The translations under genes were made by a program, and so were the position numbers. This document shows positions 5,273 to 5,732 of a stretch of DNA of 5,732 bases, piece by piece. Position 1 is the stretch's first letter. Each line of letters begins with the position of its first letter. A model generated the notes under the pieces. The model searched no databases and had not been told where the DNA came from. It saw only the letters and a program-made list of their open reading frames with translations. The DNA is from JBCDCU01 sp039180865 (GTDB taxonomy: Bacteria; Pseudomonadota; Alphaproteobacteria; Rhizobiales; JACESI01), in assembly GCA_039180865.1 (NCBI GenBank), contig JBCDCZ010000293.1, forward strand, positions 1 to 5,732. The letters run 5' to 3'.

Positions 5273-5732
5273 TTAGCTTGATGGCAAAAGGACACGGTCG
5301 ATCACGTGAATCACGCCGTTTTCAGCTTTGATGTCGGCGTTGACGACATTTGCCTGATCAACGGTTACACCTGAGCCGCTCTTTTCAACAGAGAGCGTGC
5401 GGTCGCCGCCAGCCTTAATCGTCTTGACCGGGATTGCGCGGTGCGGAAGCTGGTTTGAGGTGAGCTCGCGCGGAAGTACGTGATAGGAAAGAACAGCAAC
5501 GAGCTGATCCTTGTTTTCCGGCTTCAGAAGGTTCTCGACTGTTCCGGCTGGAAGGGCTGCGAAAGCCTCATCGGTCGGCGCGAAAACTGTGAGATTATCT
5601 GTCGTAGCGAGAACGCCATCGAGACCGGCGGCCTTTGCGGCAGCGATCAGTGTGTTGAAGCTTCCAGCTTCCTGAGCGACGGACACGATGTTTGCAGCGT
5701 TTGATGCAGTGGCTGTCATAAGGCCGAGCGAC
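5273..5732 (-). CDS. Secreted fasciclin (FAS1) domain protein, 5' end outside the window
   Basis: The protein is one FAS1 domain, a fold used in extracytoplasmic adhesion and matrix proteins; small bacterial single-domain forms are common but mostly of unknown function. Counting from an internal ATG at 5719, the H1 motif LTVFAPTDEAFAALP is at residues 43-57, YHVLP at 79-83, and the H2-type ending NGVIHVIDRVLLP at 134-146. The frame stays open to the window edge and reads SLGL immediately before that methionine. SLGLMTATASNA followed by ANIV then looks like the end of a signal peptide with cleavage after A8 (S-N-A). The ATG at 5719 is therefore probably inside the signal peptide, and the true start lies beyond 5732. 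The mature protein would be about 140 residues and exported. It converges on the hydrolase operon and is probably unrelated to it. Confidence 0.9.
   Translation of the reverse strand, partial: SLGLMTATASNAANIVSVAQEAGSFNTLIAAAKAAGLDGVLATTDNLTVFAPTDEAFAALPAGTVENLLKPENKDQLVAVLSYHVLPRELTSNQLPHRAIPVKTIKAGGDRTLSVEKSGSGVTVDQANVVNADIKAENGVIHVIDRVLLPSS

Overview
The window looks like a piece of an alphaproteobacterial chromosome, most like Hyphomicrobiales/Rhizobiales. This rests on moderately GC-rich codon use, a PrtD-type secretion ATPase, and a LysR regulator and methyltransferase whose wording resembles rhizobial proteins. It is an impression from protein style, not a database result. No phage, transposon, tRNA, rRNA or CRISPR signature was seen. 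No gene-free stretch exceeds about 175 bases.

Layout. (1) Positions 1-1844 (+) hold the end of a type I secretion operon: the 3' part of a PrtD-like ABC ATPase/permease, overlapping by four bases (ATGA) a complete HlyD/PrtE-type periplasmic adaptor. A GC-rich nested hairpin at 1924-1976 probably ends this unit. (2) Positions 2018-2926 (-) encode a LysR-type regulator. It is divergent from (3) a three-gene + strand unit at 3015-5226: a class I SAM-dependent methyltransferase, a second and different class I methyltransferase four bases downstream, and, after a 66-base gap, a dienelactone-hydrolase-family enzyme. A perfect 10-bp hairpin at 5228-5250 closes this unit and also serves the converging gene (4). 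(4) Positions 5273-5732 (-) hold a secreted fasciclin-domain protein whose 5' end lies beyond the window.

How the genes may work together. The ATPase and adaptor would form the inner-membrane part of a channel that needs an outer-membrane TolC-like protein and a substrate, neither of which is in the window. The LysR gene and the methyltransferase-methyltransferase-hydrolase unit form a plausible regulator-plus-target module. Their 88-base divergent region carries a direct repeat (CATNGACGTAT, 43 bases apart), a T-N11-A dyad and a good promoter for lysR that would give a leaderless message. The substrate of the module cannot be read from sequence. It is the part of the window most likely to be undescribed, but every protein in it belongs to a known family and nothing here proves a new system.
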